Shown here piece by piece: positions 1 to 8,354 of a stretch of 36,404 nt of DNA. Source of the DNA: Thermoanaerobaculia bacterium (lineage in GTDB: Bacteria; Acidobacteriota; Thermoanaerobaculia; UBA5066; DATFVB01). The translations under genes were made by a program, and so were the position numbers. The notes beneath the pieces are model-generated. The model saw only the letters and a list, made by a program, of their open reading frames with translations, did no database searches and was not told the DNA's origin. The stretch is taken from the NCBI GenBank assembly GCA_035717485.1, contig DASTIQ010000206.1, forward strand, positions 1 through 36,404, in the 5' to 3' direction. The first letter of the stretch is position 1; each line of letters starts with the position of its first letter.

Positions 1-1
1 G

Positions 2-49
2 GTCGTCGTCGCCGTGGGGCCCGAAGCCCACGGAATCTCGTTCGAGTAG
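2..49 (+). CDS. 3' end of an unidentified protein (partial)
   Basis: The first bases read in frame as VVVAVGPEAHGISFE followed by TAG. Nearly every codon ends in G or C (gtc gtc gtc gcc gtg ggg ccc), as in the confirmed genes of this window, which is the only reason to call it coding. Only 15 codons are visible, so the family cannot be named. It would converge on the M28 peptidase gene that ends at 96. It could equally be a chance open frame. Confidence 0.4.
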   Translation, partial: VVVAVGPEAHGISFE

Positions 50-54
50 CCGGG

Positions 55-95
55 CGAGGGGTCGGTTCGGGCCGGGTTCGGCCCTCGGCGCTTTT
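55..95 (+). terminator. weak GC-rich hairpin between convergent genes
   Basis: GGGCCG (69-74) and CGGCCC (79-84) form a 6-bp stem with a 4-base loop. A larger alternative pairs CGAGGG (55-60) with CCCTCG (82-87). CTTTTC follows at 91-96. It lies between the end of the partial plus-strand gene and the end of the minus-strand peptidase gene, so a terminator role is plausible, but the T-run is short and set back from the stem. Confidence 0.3.
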
Positions 96-2369
96 CTACA
101 GCGTCACCCGCTTCATGACGATCGTCCCGTCTCCCGACTGGCTCGGGACTGCCGTGGCGCCTCGGCGCGACGCGAGGAACCCGGCCGACGGAGGGAGAAC
201 GGCCGTCCGGTCGGCGAGGACGAACGAAAGGGGCCCGGGCGCGGCGACGATCTCGACCGGAATTCCCTCGGCGGGAACCGTGACGCAGGCGTAGCTCTTC
301 CATCCGGCGCCCCGCCGGAGCGCGGCGGGAGAGAGCGGGGGAACCGGCGTCCCGCCGATCGCGATCGACCGGAGCCGGGCCGCCGGGGGAAACGCGATCC
401 GCACGATCGTCGCCCCGCGGGGAGAGGCGAGCCGGCCGGTGATCCGGCGCGCGCCCGAAAGGGCCGTGTCGCTCTCGACGCGGAGCTCGGGAGGGGCGGC
501 GGCCAGAGACGGGGCGGGCGCGGCGAAGCCCGTCACGCCGGGCGCCCACGGATACGGGCTCTTCCGCTGGAAGGGCGCCGCGGCGGCGATGGGCGGGGGC
601 AGCCGGTCGGCGTCCGTCTCCACGATCCACCGCGACGCGTCCGAGTCCGCGTCGCGAAGCGCGACGATCGTCGCGCGCTGCGGAGCGTCGGGAGAAAACG
701 GCGCGGGCAGGAAGGAAGCCGCGGCGGAGAGCGCGAGTCCCGCGCCGAGGAGAGCCGCGACGCGATGCCGCGCGCGGGGAGGGAGCTCCTCCCAGCGCGC
801 GGCGAAAAGGGTCGAAACGAGTCCGAGAAGGGCGCCGATCGCGCCCGCTCCACGGAAACCGAGCACCTCGAGGAGCATCGCGGCGAGCGGCAGCAGGAAG
901 AATCCCCCGGCGGCATCGAGGAGCGTTTCCCCGGCGCCGGTCGGGGATGCCGCGAGCAGAATCGCCGCGATTGCGGCCGGAACGAGGAGAGGAAAGCTCG
1001 CTCCGGGAAGGAGACCGGCCGCGGCGAGGGAAGCCGCCGCCCATGCCGCGGCGATCCCGCTCCGGAGGGCGGAGGGTCCGGCGCGGCGGCCGAAGAACCC
1101 CCATGCCGTTCCGGACGCCAGGAAGGCGCCGAGCCAGATCGCGGAGGCCGCGGGCCCCGGATGCGCGATCCATCCCGCGGGGAGCGCCCCCATCCGACGG
1201 AGAGCGGCGCTGACGAGAGCCGCTCCCGCGATCCCCCCCAGAATCGCCGCCGGGAACGCCGCGAAGCCGAGCGCGAGACGTCCCGCCGAGGTCCGGCGCT
1301 TCCGGTTCTGGCGGACGATTCCGGCCGCCGCGAGGACCGCCACCGCGGCCGCGGCGGGCAGCGTCGCCGGGGCCGGCCATCCGACGACGGTCGCGCCGAA
1401 GAGGTCGAACCAGACGGCATCGCCGGGTTCGGGTTCGTCCGGCGCCCGGTCCAGCGCGCGCGCGATCTCGAGAGCGTTGTCGCCCTGATGCTGGAGCGTC
1501 GCGGGGTCGGCGTGGGCGACGTCGTCCTTCGGCGTGTGGTAGCGCGCGACGCCGTTCACGCACGCGAAGTTGACGCCCGCGATGCCGTGCGCCCGGAACA
1601 CCGTCAGGTCGGTGTCGTTCGGCATCGCGCGGTAGATCGAGGAGAAGAGCGAGCTCGTCGTCGGGCGGGAGAGGCGGGAAAAGAGGCGTGCGAGCCAGCG
1701 GTTCGCTCCGCTCGTCTCGAAGAGGAAGCTGGGTCCCGTGGTCCCGCGCGCCTCGAGATTCACGTCCGCGAGGATTCCGCGCCCGCCTCCGGCCGCGGCG
1801 AACGCCTGCGCCCCGAGGAGCCCCTGCTCTTCGCCGTCGTCGATCAGGAAGACCACGGGACGGCGAAGGGGCGCCGCCCGGAGGGCCCGCGCGACCTCCA
1901 GGATCGCGGCGACTCCCATTCCGTCGTCGGACGCGCCGGGACCCGCGCCGACGGAATCGAAATGGGCGGAGAGAAGAACGGCTTTCCGCCCCGCTTCGCC
2001 GGGGCGACGGGCGACGACGTTCGCGACGCTCCCGCAGACGCCGTTCCCTCCGCACGCGAAACCGGACTGGATCTCGGCGACGTCGCCGAGGCGCCGGAAC
2101 TCCGCGACGATCCGCCCCCGCACCGAGGCCGCCTCCGCGCTCCCTTCGGGGTGGGGAATTCCGTCGCCCGCGAGCTCCTCGAGGACGCGGCGGGCGCGCG
2201 CCGCCGAAAAATCGCGCGCGGGGGAAGTCGCCGGACGGGGTGCCGGGGGACGGAGGCGCACGAGGGCCGCCCCGCTCGCGACGGCGGTCGCGGCCACGCC
2301 GGCGAAGAACCTCCACAGCGCGCGCCGCGACGTTTCGCGCGGGATCGGCCGCGACGTCTCGAAGGTCAC
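96..2369 (-). CDS. M28-family membrane-bound zinc aminopeptidase
   Basis: Predicted metallopeptidase that removes N-terminal residues from peptides, probably with its catalytic domain outside the cytoplasmic membrane. The N-terminus (about residues 17-38) is a hydrophobic anchor. The M28 domain spans about residues 55-320 with zinc-site motifs AHFDSVGAGPGASDD (H136 and the Asp of SDD near 148), DDGEEQGLLGA (catalytic Glu/ligand Glu near 180-181), an NLEARGTTGP segment, and YHTPKDD carrying the last His ligand. After it come several Ala/Leu-rich membrane segments (roughly residues 335-570) and a C-terminal soluble domain. This is the layout of the Pff1/ERMP1-like branch of M28. It starts at GTG; the stop codon of the upstream SDR sits inside a GGTAGG sequence that can serve as its ribosome-binding site. 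The gap to the SDR is 4 bases, so the two genes form an operon. Family assignment is solid; the substrate is unknown. Confidence 0.88.
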   Translation of the reverse strand: MTFETSRPIPRETSRRALWRFFAGVAATAVASGAALVRLRPPAPRPATSPARDFSAARARRVLEELAGDGIPHPEGSAEAASVRGRIVAEFRRLGDVAEIQSGFACGGNGVCGSVANVVARRPGEAGRKAVLLSAHFDSVGAGPGASDDGMGVAAILEVARALRAAPLRRPVVFLIDDGEEQGLLGAQAFAAAGGGRGILADVNLEARGTTGPSFLFETSGANRWLARLFSRLSRPTTSSLFSSIYRAMPNDTDLTVFRAHGIAGVNFACVNGVARYHTPKDDVAHADPATLQHQGDNALEIARALDRAPDEPEPGDAVWFDLFGATVVGWPAPATLPAAAAVAVLAAAGIVRQNRKRRTSAGRLALGFAAFPAAILGGIAGAALVSAALRRMGALPAGWIAHPGPAASAIWLGAFLASGTAWGFFGRRAGPSALRSGIAAAWAAASLAAAGLLPGASFPLLVPAAIAAILLAASPTGAGETLLDAAGGFFLLPLAAMLLEVLGFRGAGAIGALLGLVSTLFAARWEELPPRARHRVAALLGAGLALSAAASFLPAPFSPDAPQRATIVALRDADSDASRWIVETDADRLPPPIAAAAPFQRKSPYPWAPGVTGFAAPAPSLAAAPPELRVESDTALSGARRITGRLASPRGATIVRIAFPPAARLRSIAIGGTPVPPLSPAALRRGAGWKSYACVTVPAEGIPVEIVAAPGPLSFVLADRTAVLPPSAGFLASRRGATAVPSQSGDGTIVMKRVTL

Positions 2370-2373
2370 GCGC

Positions 2374-3201
2374 CTACCGGAACTTCGAGCGCATCCCCAT
2401 ATCCATCACGGCGTCGGGGACGATTCTCTTCGCGAACGCGAACACCTTCGCGGGCCACGTCACCAGATAGCGCGCCCTCGGCCGGCGGCGGGTCGCGGCC
2501 GAAAGGACCACTCGCGCGACCGCCTCCGGCGGCAGCGAGCCGACCCGCGTCTCCCGTCGGAACCTCGCGAAGGCCTTCTCGTACCACGCGTGGTACGGCG
2601 AATCGGGGTCGTGGGAGAGCGGTTCGACTTCCGCCTCGACCCGCTCCCCGAAATGCGTCCGGATCGGGCCGGGCTCGACGAGCACGACGCGGATGCCGAA
2701 GCGCTCCACCTCGAGACGCAGCGCATCGCTGATCGCCTCGACCGCGAACTTCGAAGAGCAGTAGGCCGCCCCGAACGGGTAGGCGATCCGGCCGGCGATC
2801 GATCCGATGTTGATCACGCGCCCGGTGCGGCGCGCCCGCATGTGCGGGAGAACCGCCTGGGTGACCGCGATCAAGCCGAAGACGTTGACGTCGTACTCCG
2901 CCCGCCAGCGCGCGAGGGCGATGTCCTCGACGGTGCCCATCTGGCCGTAGCCGGCGTTGTTGACGAGGACGTCGATCCGGCCGGCGAGCGCGATCACGTC
3001 GGAGACGGCGCGGTGGATCGCGGCGTCGTCGGTCACGTCGAGCGCGAGGGTTTCGATCCCCCGGCCGAGATCCGCGATCGATTCGGGGCGGCGGCCCGTC
3101 GCGAAGACCCGGTGTCCGGCCTCGGCGGCGGCGATCGCCGTCGCCCGGCCGATGCCCGAGGAGCACCCCGTGACGAGGAAGACGAGAGGACCCGGCGTCA
3201 T
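2374..3201 (-). CDS. SDR-family short-chain dehydrogenase/reductase
   Basis: Classical short-chain dehydrogenase of 275 aa. Visible are the Rossmann glycine motif TGCSSGIG near the N-terminus, NNAG in the middle, the Ser of NIGSIAG, and the catalytic Tyr-x3-Lys in AYCSSKFAVE. The C-terminal part is longer than a minimal SDR and ends in a basic stretch, as in the DHRS-like/oxidoreductase group often annotated as SDR family NAD(P)-dependent oxidoreductase. The substrate cannot be read from sequence. It is the first gene of a two-gene unit with the M28 peptidase. The ATG start is supported by a -10 element ending 8 bases upstream, which implies a leaderless mRNA. Confidence 0.9.
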   Translation of the reverse strand: MTPGPLVFLVTGCSSGIGRATAIAAAEAGHRVFATGRRPESIADLGRGIETLALDVTDDAAIHRAVSDVIALAGRIDVLVNNAGYGQMGTVEDIALARWRAEYDVNVFGLIAVTQAVLPHMRARRTGRVINIGSIAGRIAYPFGAAYCSSKFAVEAISDALRLEVERFGIRVVLVEPGPIRTHFGERVEAEVEPLSHDPDSPYHAWYEKAFARFRRETRVGSLPPEAVARVVLSAATRRRPRARYLVTWPAKVFAFAKRIVPDAVMDMGMRSKFR

Positions 3202-3209
3202 CGGCCGGT

Positions 3210-3215
3210 AATGTA
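3210..3215 (-). promoter_or_regulatory. -10 element of the SDR-M28 operon, leaderless layout
   Basis: TACATT on the minus strand, followed by 8 bases and then the ATG at 3201. A start site 7-8 bases after the -10 falls on or next to the ATG. No convincing -35 hexamer is seen. It faces the -10 of the divergent PH-domain gene with 33 bp between them. Confidence 0.6.
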
Positions 3216-3248
3216 TCCCGAACGCGTCGGGGACCGGCGGGCCGGCGC

Positions 3249-3254
3249 TACAAT
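3249..3254 (+). promoter_or_regulatory. -10 element of the PH-domain gene, leaderless layout
   Basis: TACAAT is followed by 8 bases (ggcggaaa) and the ATG at 3263. The GGCGGA stretch is only a poor ribosome-binding site. The spacing places transcription start at about the initiator ATG. Confidence 0.6.
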
Positions 3255-3262
3255 GGCGGAAA

Positions 3263-3913
3263 ATGAAATACGCCGAAAAGCAGCTGGCTCCGGGCGAGCG
3301 GATCCTCTACCGGGCGCGCTACCACTGGATCTTCTACGGAAGGGCGATCGTGCTGCTCCTCTTCTCGATCGCGGCTTCCGCCGTGGCGCTCGTCTTCGAG
3401 GCCAAAGGCGCCGGGCCGACCCCGTCGAAGGTCGCGATGTGGGTCGCGGCGGCTCTCTTCCTCCTCTCGCTCGTCGTCTTCGCGATTCGCGGAATTCGCG
3501 CACGGACCGACGAGTTCGTCGTCACGGACCGCCGCATCCTGCACAAGATCGGAGTTTTCGCCCACGAGACGCGGCAGTGTCCTCTCGAGCGCATCCAGGA
3601 CGTCACGGTCGACCAGAGCTTCTGGGGGAGACTCCTCGGATACGGCGATCTCGCGATCGAAACGGCGTCCGAGCGGGGGCAGATCCTCTTCCCGACGATC
3701 GAACATCCCGAAGCGCTCCGGACGGCGATCTGGACGCACGTCGGGCCCGGCGGGGTCTCCGTTCCCTCTCCCGAGGCCGCGGCGTCTTCCCCGCCCGCGC
3801 GCTCCGCCGCGCCGGCGGACCGTCTCGCCGAGCTGAACGACCTGAAGAACCGCGGACTGATCACGCCGGAGGAATTCGAGGCCAAGCGCCGGGAGGCCGT
3901 ACGGGACCTGTGA
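3263..3913 (+). CDS. bacterial PH-domain membrane protein with SHOCT tail
   Basis: Protein of 216 aa. Two membrane segments (about residues 28-45 and 57-75) lead into a bacterial pleckstrin-homology-like domain (bPH2/YdbS type, about 80-160) with the usual DEFVVTDRRIL start, an ERIQDVTV core strand and FWGRLLGYGDLAIET. After a proline/alanine linker, residues about 187-216 match a SHOCT short helical motif (LAELNDLKNRGLITPEEFEAK). SHOCT segments are common C-terminal oligomerisation tails in bacterial membrane proteins. The protein is expected in the cytoplasmic membrane with the PH-like domain in the cytoplasm; no enzymatic function is implied. It lies 50 bp upstream of the ECF sigma gene and points the same way, but that gene has its own ribosome-binding site and possibly its own promoter. 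Confidence 0.85.
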   Translation: MKYAEKQLAPGERILYRARYHWIFYGRAIVLLLFSIAASAVALVFEAKGAGPTPSKVAMWVAAALFLLSLVVFAIRGIRARTDEFVVTDRRILHKIGVFAHETRQCPLERIQDVTVDQSFWGRLLGYGDLAIETASERGQILFPTIEHPEALRTAIWTHVGPGGVSVPSPEAAASSPPARSAAPADRLAELNDLKNRGLITPEEFEAKRREAVRDL

Positions 3914-3963
3914 GACCGTGTAAACCTCCCGCGCCCCCGATCGTCTGAGGAGGCGTGAGGGCC

Positions 3964-4566
3964 TTGAAGATCGTTTCTCCCGAAGGTGCCGAGCCGGTCG
4001 ACGAGAGCCGGCTGATCGAGCGGGTTCTGGCGGGCGACGCCGATGCGTACGGCCACTTCGTTCGAGCCTACCAGCGGGGCGTTTACGGGATGGCGCTGCG
4101 GATGCTGCGCGACGCCGCCGAGGCGGAATGCGTCGCGCAGGAGGCGTTCGTGCGCGCGTACCGGCGCCTCGCCGATTTCCGGGGGGGCGCGACCTTCGAG
4201 ACGTGGGTGACGAGAATCGCGGTGAACGCCTGCCGCGACCGGCTCAAGCGCAAACGCCTCGTCCTCTATTTCCACCAGCGGCCCCGCGCGGGCGAGAACG
4301 ACGATCCGCTCGAGGCGGTCCCGTCGGAGGAGCCATCTCCCGAGCGCCGGCTGCAGTCGAAAGAGATCAAGGCGATCCTGCGGCAGGCGCTCGACGCCCT
4401 CTCGCCGAGACAGCGCATCGTCTTCGCGTTGAAGCACTTCGAAGAGCGGTCGATTCCCGAGATCGCGGAGCTCCTCGGCGTCGACGGCGGAACCGTGAAG
4501 TCCCACCTTTTCCGCGCGGCGCAGAAGGTACGAGCGCGCCTCGACGGATTCCGGAGGTCCCGATGA
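3964..4566 (+). CDS. ECF-type RNA polymerase sigma factor
   Basis: Extracytoplasmic-function sigma-70 factor of about 200 aa, which directs RNA polymerase to a stress regulon. Region 2 runs from HFVRAYQRGVYGMALRML through AYRRLADFRGGATFETWVTRI, and region 4 is a helix-turn-helix around ALSPRQRIVFALKHFEERS and IPEIAELLGVDGGTVKSHL. Start choice: a GTG at 3955 is in frame, but the strong GAGGAGG (3947-3953) would be only one base away from it. The TTG at 3964 sits 10 bases after that site and gives MKIVSPEGAEPV, so I prefer it. The stop codon overlaps the ATG of the anti-sigma gene (ATGA), as is usual for sigma/anti-sigma pairs. Confidence 0.9.
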   Translation: MKIVSPEGAEPVDESRLIERVLAGDADAYGHFVRAYQRGVYGMALRMLRDAAEAECVAQEAFVRAYRRLADFRGGATFETWVTRIAVNACRDRLKRKRLVLYFHQRPRAGENDDPLEAVPSEEPSPERRLQSKEIKAILRQALDALSPRQRIVFALKHFEERSIPEIAELLGVDGGTVKSHLFRAAQKVRARLDGFRRSR

Positions 4567-5048
4567 AACCCGCCGATCCCGCCGAAGCTCATCTGACCGA
4601 CGGCGATCTCTTCCGGGTCGCCTTTCCGCCGTCCGGAGAGCCGGAGCCGCTTCCTCCGCACCTCTCCCGCTGCGGATCGTGCGCGCGCCGGTTCGCGGAG
4701 TGGGAGCGCGCCGCCCGGGAGATCGCGGGGCGCCCCGAGGCGTCGACCGAGGAATTCGAGCGCGCGGTGATGGCGAAAGTGCGCGCCCTCCCGCGCCCCC
4801 GGAAACGCCGATCGCGGGCCTGGGGAGCGGGCCTCGCCGCCGCCGCGGCTCTCGCCGGCGCATTCTGGCTCGGCTCCCGGACGGCGTCGCGTCCCGCGCC
4901 GGCGCCGCGGGCGGAGCCCGCGATGGAAGCGCGCGATCTCGCCGACGACGCCCTGCTCCGCGACGTCTCGCGGCTGGTCGACGGCGAGGAGGGGGCGGCG
5001 TGGAAACGGATGGCCCCGCTGCCGGACGAGAAGGAGGGAAGATCGTGA
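4563..5048 (+). CDS. zinc-binding anti-sigma factor (single-pass membrane)
   Basis: Protein of 161 aa that overlaps the sigma gene by four bases. Near the N-terminus H33-x3-C37-x2-C40 (HLSRCGSC) is the zinc anti-sigma (ZAS) signature. A basic stretch (RPRKRRSRAW) precedes one membrane helix at about residues 83-100, and the C-terminus, about 60 residues, would lie in the periplasm. By family knowledge the cytoplasmic ZAS domain holds the co-encoded sigma factor inactive until a signal reaches the outer domain. The next gene encodes a periplasmic sensor-like protein and overlaps this one by 4 bases (GTGA), so the three genes form one regulatory unit. Confidence 0.85.
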   Translation: MKPADPAEAHLTDGDLFRVAFPPSGEPEPLPPHLSRCGSCARRFAEWERAAREIAGRPEASTEEFERAVMAKVRALPRPRKRRSRAWGAGLAAAAALAGAFWLGSRTASRPAPAPRAEPAMEARDLADDALLRDVSRLVDGEEGAAWKRMAPLPDEKEGRS

Positions 5049-5476
5049 AGCGATGGTTCGCCGTTCTCGTGCTTCTCACGGCGGCGCGGGCGTGGGGCGC
5101 CCCGCTCGACGGCAAGTGGTGGAAGAACCCGCGGATCGTCCGGGAGCTCTCGTTGACGGAACCGCAGGTGGACCGGATCGAAGCGATCTTCCGGCAGGCC
5201 CGCCCGGAGCTGATCGATCTTCGCGCCGACCTCGAGAAGAAGCGGCTCCTCCAGGAATCGGCGATGGAGAAGCCGGAGGTCGACCCGAAAGAAGCCGAGC
5301 GGCGGATCGACGACGTCGAGCAGGCGCGGACACGGCTCGCGAAGGCCCGGATGGCGATGCTCCTCGAGATCCGCGGGGTCCTCACGCCCGGACAGCGCGA
5401 CCGCGCCCGCGAACTGTTCCAGGAGCGGCGCGAGGGGAGGACGCTTCGCCCGCGGCCGCGGTCGTCTTCCGATTAG
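5045..5476 (+). CDS. Spy/CpxP/CnrX-like periplasmic protein
   Basis: Small secreted protein of 143 aa. It has a signal peptide (MKRWFAVLVLLTAARAWGAP, cleavage around residues 16-19), then an almost all-helical, highly charged body with the two LTxxQ motifs that define the Spy/CpxP family: LTEPQ at 37-41 and LTPGQ near 113-117. Relatives include the periplasmic chaperone Spy, the Cpx inhibitor CpxP and the metal sensor CnrX. The GTG start is preceded by GGAGG (in gaaggagggaag) and overlaps the anti-sigma stop. The order sigma, anti-sigma, CpxP-like protein suggests it senses envelope or metal stress and signals through the anti-sigma factor. No clear metal-ligand cluster can be assigned by eye. 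Confidence 0.8.
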   Translation: MKRWFAVLVLLTAARAWGAPLDGKWWKNPRIVRELSLTEPQVDRIEAIFRQARPELIDLRADLEKKRLLQESAMEKPEVDPKEAERRIDDVEQARTRLAKARMAMLLEIRGVLTPGQRDRARELFQERREGRTLRPRPRSSSD

Positions 5477-5492
5477 CGAGGGTGCCGCGCGG

Positions 5493-5498
5493 TAAACT
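5493..5498 (+). promoter_or_regulatory. -10 element of the ABC exporter operon, leaderless layout
   Basis: TAAACT followed by six bases (tcccgg) and the GTG start at 5505. No ribosome-binding site fits between them, which supports leaderless initiation at GTG. Confidence 0.55.
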
Positions 5499-5504
5499 TC
5501 CCGG

Positions 5505-7241
5505 GTGAAGGACCGCGCCGCTTTCTTCGGATTCTTCCGGCCGTACGCCGGGCGCATCGCGGCGGGTACGCTCTGCATCGTCCTGTCGACCGGCGTCTCG
5601 CTCGCGGCGCCGGGCGTCGTCGGGAGGGCGATCGACGCGTTCAAGCGTTCGGTCTCCGCCGCCACCGTGATTCGCTTCGCCGCGGTCATCCTCGCGATCT
5701 CCGCGGTTTCCGGCGTCTTCCTCTTCTTCCAGCGCCGGATCCTCATCGGCGTTTCGCGCGACATGGAGTTCGACATCCGGAACGACTTCTTCGCGCACCT
5801 CACGCGGATGCCTCTCTCCTTCTACCGCGAACATCGGACCGGCGACCTGATGTCGCGCGCCGTGAACGATCTGACCGCGGTGCGCATGATGCTCGGGCCC
5901 GGCGTGATGCAGTCGTTCAACACGATCGTCACCGCATCGATCGCGATCGCTCTGATGGTGCGGGTCAACGGGAGGCTCACGCTCCTCGCTCTCGCGACGC
6001 TGCCGCTGACGGCGGGCGCGACGAAGATCGTCGGGCAGCGCATCCACGTCCTGTTCGAGAAGGTGCAGGAGTATTTCTCGGAAATGTCCGCTCGCGCCCA
6101 GGAGAACTTCGCGGGCGCGCGGGTCGTCCGGGCGTTCACCCAGGAAGAGGCGGAGATCGCGCTCTTCCGCGAGTCGAATCTCGGGTACATGATGCGCAAC
6201 CGCCGGATCATCAAGGTCTCCGCGCTCTTCTACCCGCTCCTCCAGACGCTCGTGGGCATCTCCTTCGTCGTCGTCCTCTGGCAGGGAGGGCGGCTCGTCA
6301 TCGACGGAAGGATCTCGCTCGGGAGGTTCGTCGAGTTCAACCTCTACCTCGTCGAGATGGTCTGGCCGATGATCGCGCTCGGCTGGGTCGTCAACCTGCT
6401 GCAGCGGGGAGCCGCGTCGTGGAACCGCATGCGCGAGATCCGCGACCTCGAGCCGTCGATCCGCGACACGCCGCCGCTCGTGACGGGGTTCTCCCCCCGC
6501 GGGGAGATCGAGTTTCGCGGGCTCTCCTGGTCCGCCGGAGGTCTCCCGGTCCTGCGCGACGTCCACCTGCGGATCCGCGCGGGATCCTTCGTCGGCATCG
6601 TCGGCCGCACCGGGGCGGGGAAGACGACGCTCGTCTCGCTGATCCCGCGGCTCCTCGACCCGCCGGAAGGAACGCTCTACATCGACGGGGTCGAGATCCA
6701 CCGGATTCCGCTCGCGGACCTGCGCGCGCAGATCGGAATGGTCACCCAGGACACGTTCCTCTTCTCGGAGTCGCTCGCCGGGAACCTCGCGTACGGCAAC
6801 CCCGACGCCGAGGCGGAGGCGATCGAGCACGCGGGGGAGGTCGCGGGACTCTCGCCGGACGTCGCGAGTTTCCCCGAGCGATGGAAGACGCAGATCGGCG
6901 AGCGGGGGATCACGCTTTCGGGCGGGCAGAAGCAGCGCGCGGCGATCGCCCGGGCGATCCTTCGCGCGCCCCGGATCCTCATTCTCGACGACTCCCTCTC
7001 CGCGGTGGATTCCGAAACGGAGGCCCGGATCCAGGAGCGCCTCCGCGACGTCGTGACCCGGCGCACCACGCTCCTGATCGCGCACCGACTGTCGTCTCTC
7101 CGGGACGCCGACGAGATCGTCGTGCTCGACGACGGACGGATCGTCGAGCGGGGCACCCACGCGGACCTCGTCGCCCGAGGAGGCGTCTACGCGGCGATGT
7201 GGGAAAGGCAGAAGCTCGAGGAGGAGGTCGAGTCGGCATGA
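5505..7241 (+). CDS. half-ABC exporter, degenerate-site partner (TM287-like)
   Basis: ABC exporter half-transporter of 578 aa with six membrane helices in the first ~310 residues and a C-terminal ATPase domain. Walker A is GRTGAGKT (about 366-373), the signature is the consensus LSGGQKQR, and the H-loop is in LLIAHRLSS. Walker B reads ILILDDS: the catalytic Glu that normally follows the Asp is replaced by Asp. In heterodimeric exporters such as TM287/288 and BmrC/BmrD, one subunit carries this same E-to-D change at the non-hydrolysing site. The second subunit with an intact Glu is encoded 1.1 kb downstream. Likely substrates are lipids, drugs or peptides; sequence alone cannot tell. The last four bases overlap the methyltransferase ATG. 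Confidence 0.9.
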   Translation: MKDRAAFFGFFRPYAGRIAAGTLCIVLSTGVSLAAPGVVGRAIDAFKRSVSAATVIRFAAVILAISAVSGVFLFFQRRILIGVSRDMEFDIRNDFFAHLTRMPLSFYREHRTGDLMSRAVNDLTAVRMMLGPGVMQSFNTIVTASIAIALMVRVNGRLTLLALATLPLTAGATKIVGQRIHVLFEKVQEYFSEMSARAQENFAGARVVRAFTQEEAEIALFRESNLGYMMRNRRIIKVSALFYPLLQTLVGISFVVVLWQGGRLVIDGRISLGRFVEFNLYLVEMVWPMIALGWVVNLLQRGAASWNRMREIRDLEPSIRDTPPLVTGFSPRGEIEFRGLSWSAGGLPVLRDVHLRIRAGSFVGIVGRTGAGKTTLVSLIPRLLDPPEGTLYIDGVEIHRIPLADLRAQIGMVTQDTFLFSESLAGNLAYGNPDAEAEAIEHAGEVAGLSPDVASFPERWKTQIGERGITLSGGQKQRAAIARAILRAPRILILDDSLSAVDSETEARIQERLRDVVTRRTTLLIAHRLSSLRDADEIVVLDDGRIVERGTHADLVARGGVYAAMWERQKLEEEVESA

Positions 7242-8248
7242 ATCCGGAAGGGCTGCTTTCCCGGACCGGCGCCGTCTCCCCCGACCGGCTCGCGCGACAG
7301 GTCCGCCGGATGTACGACATGGCGCCGGACGCGCCCTTCGAGTCTCTCTCGGAGCCTCTCGCCACCTGGGTCTCCTACGCCATGGACACCGTGAAGCGGG
7401 GCCGCGACGTGTTCGAGGAACTCCGGCCTCACGGCCTGCGGAGCGGCTTCCGGTTCCTCGACGCCGGATGCGCTTACGGCGGCGCCCTCGCCGCGGCCGC
7501 CGAGTTCGGCGCGCGGGAGATCGTCGGGATCGACCACGACGAAAAGCTCGTCTCCATCGCCCGCGATCTCCTCTCCTCGGCCGGCCTCCCCGTGCGCATC
7601 GAGGCCGGCAGCCTCTCGGACCTCGAGCTGTTCGCGGGCCTGGGGACCTTCGACGTCATCACCTGCGCGGACGTGGTCGAACACGTCGACGACGCCGCGA
7701 AGACGATCAACCATCTGGCGCGAGCGCTCGCGCCGGGCGGGCTGCTCTACCTGGCGACGCCCAACCCGCGGAATCCGGCCTGGGTGCTTCGCGATCCGCA
7801 CTTCCAGATTTTCGGGATCACGCTGCTCCCTCCGCCGCTCGCCCGCGAGTACGCCCGCGTCGTGCTGGGTCACAATTTCTACGATATCGGCGACTTCGGC
7901 TCTCTCGCGGGATACCGTTCGCTCCTCGAACGCGAAGGGCTTTCGGTGGAATTGATCAACGCTCCCGTGGATGCCGCCGCCGGGCTGCGCCAGCTGCATG
8001 CCGAGCTCGACGCCCTGGAAGCGGAGACGGACCGCTTCGCGGACGACCGGTTGGCGCCCGAGCTCGAGCGAGAGGTGCGCGGGCGGGCGCGCGGCCTCGC
8101 GACCGAGCTGCGCGCCCGGCTGCTCTCGGCCGAGGGAGGGCATCGCCGGTGGTGGAGCCGACGCCGCGGCGGGGAGAGCCGGGAGATCGCGCGCGTCGTC
8201 GCCGAGTATGGCGTCCAGACGTGGCATCTGCTCGGCAGGCGGGCATGA
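7238..8248 (+). CDS. SAM-dependent class I methyltransferase
   Basis: Protein of 336 aa. Motif I (FLDAGCAYGGALAAAAEFGA, from about residue 72) followed by the acidic VGIDHD strand binds SAM. FDVITCADVVEHVDD is motif II, and ALAPGGLLYLATPNPRNP is the motif III region typical of UbiG/COQ3-like small-molecule methyltransferases. About 140 C-terminal residues are rich in Glu/Arg/Ala and predicted helical (LHAELDALEAETDRF, then ARGLATELRARLLS), an extension beyond the basic fold. The gene starts at the ATGA overlap with the first exporter subunit and is followed after 106 bp by the second, so it is co-transcribed with an exporter. It may modify the exported compound or a lipid; that role is an inference. 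Confidence 0.85.
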   Translation: MNPEGLLSRTGAVSPDRLARQVRRMYDMAPDAPFESLSEPLATWVSYAMDTVKRGRDVFEELRPHGLRSGFRFLDAGCAYGGALAAAAEFGAREIVGIDHDEKLVSIARDLLSSAGLPVRIEAGSLSDLELFAGLGTFDVITCADVVEHVDDAAKTINHLARALAPGGLLYLATPNPRNPAWVLRDPHFQIFGITLLPPPLAREYARVVLGHNFYDIGDFGSLAGYRSLLEREGLSVELINAPVDAAAGLRQLHAELDALEAETDRFADDRLAPELEREVRGRARGLATELRARLLSAEGGHRRWWSRRRGGESREIARVVAEYGVQTWHLLGRRA

Positions 8249-8354
8249 GAGCAACCGTCGAGCCTGCGGGCCGGGGTCCGTTCGCCGATCTCCGGCGCCG
8301 GGCCCCTTCCCGGAAATTCGCCGGTTCCGGGGCGGGAACGGTGGCCGCGTCCCG

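Noticed and set aside
765-2732. A 655-codon plus-strand frame opposite the M28 peptidase and SDR genes
   Set aside because: Composition is Arg/Gly/Glu low-complexity, there is no recognisable motif, and the opposite strand carries complete conserved families.
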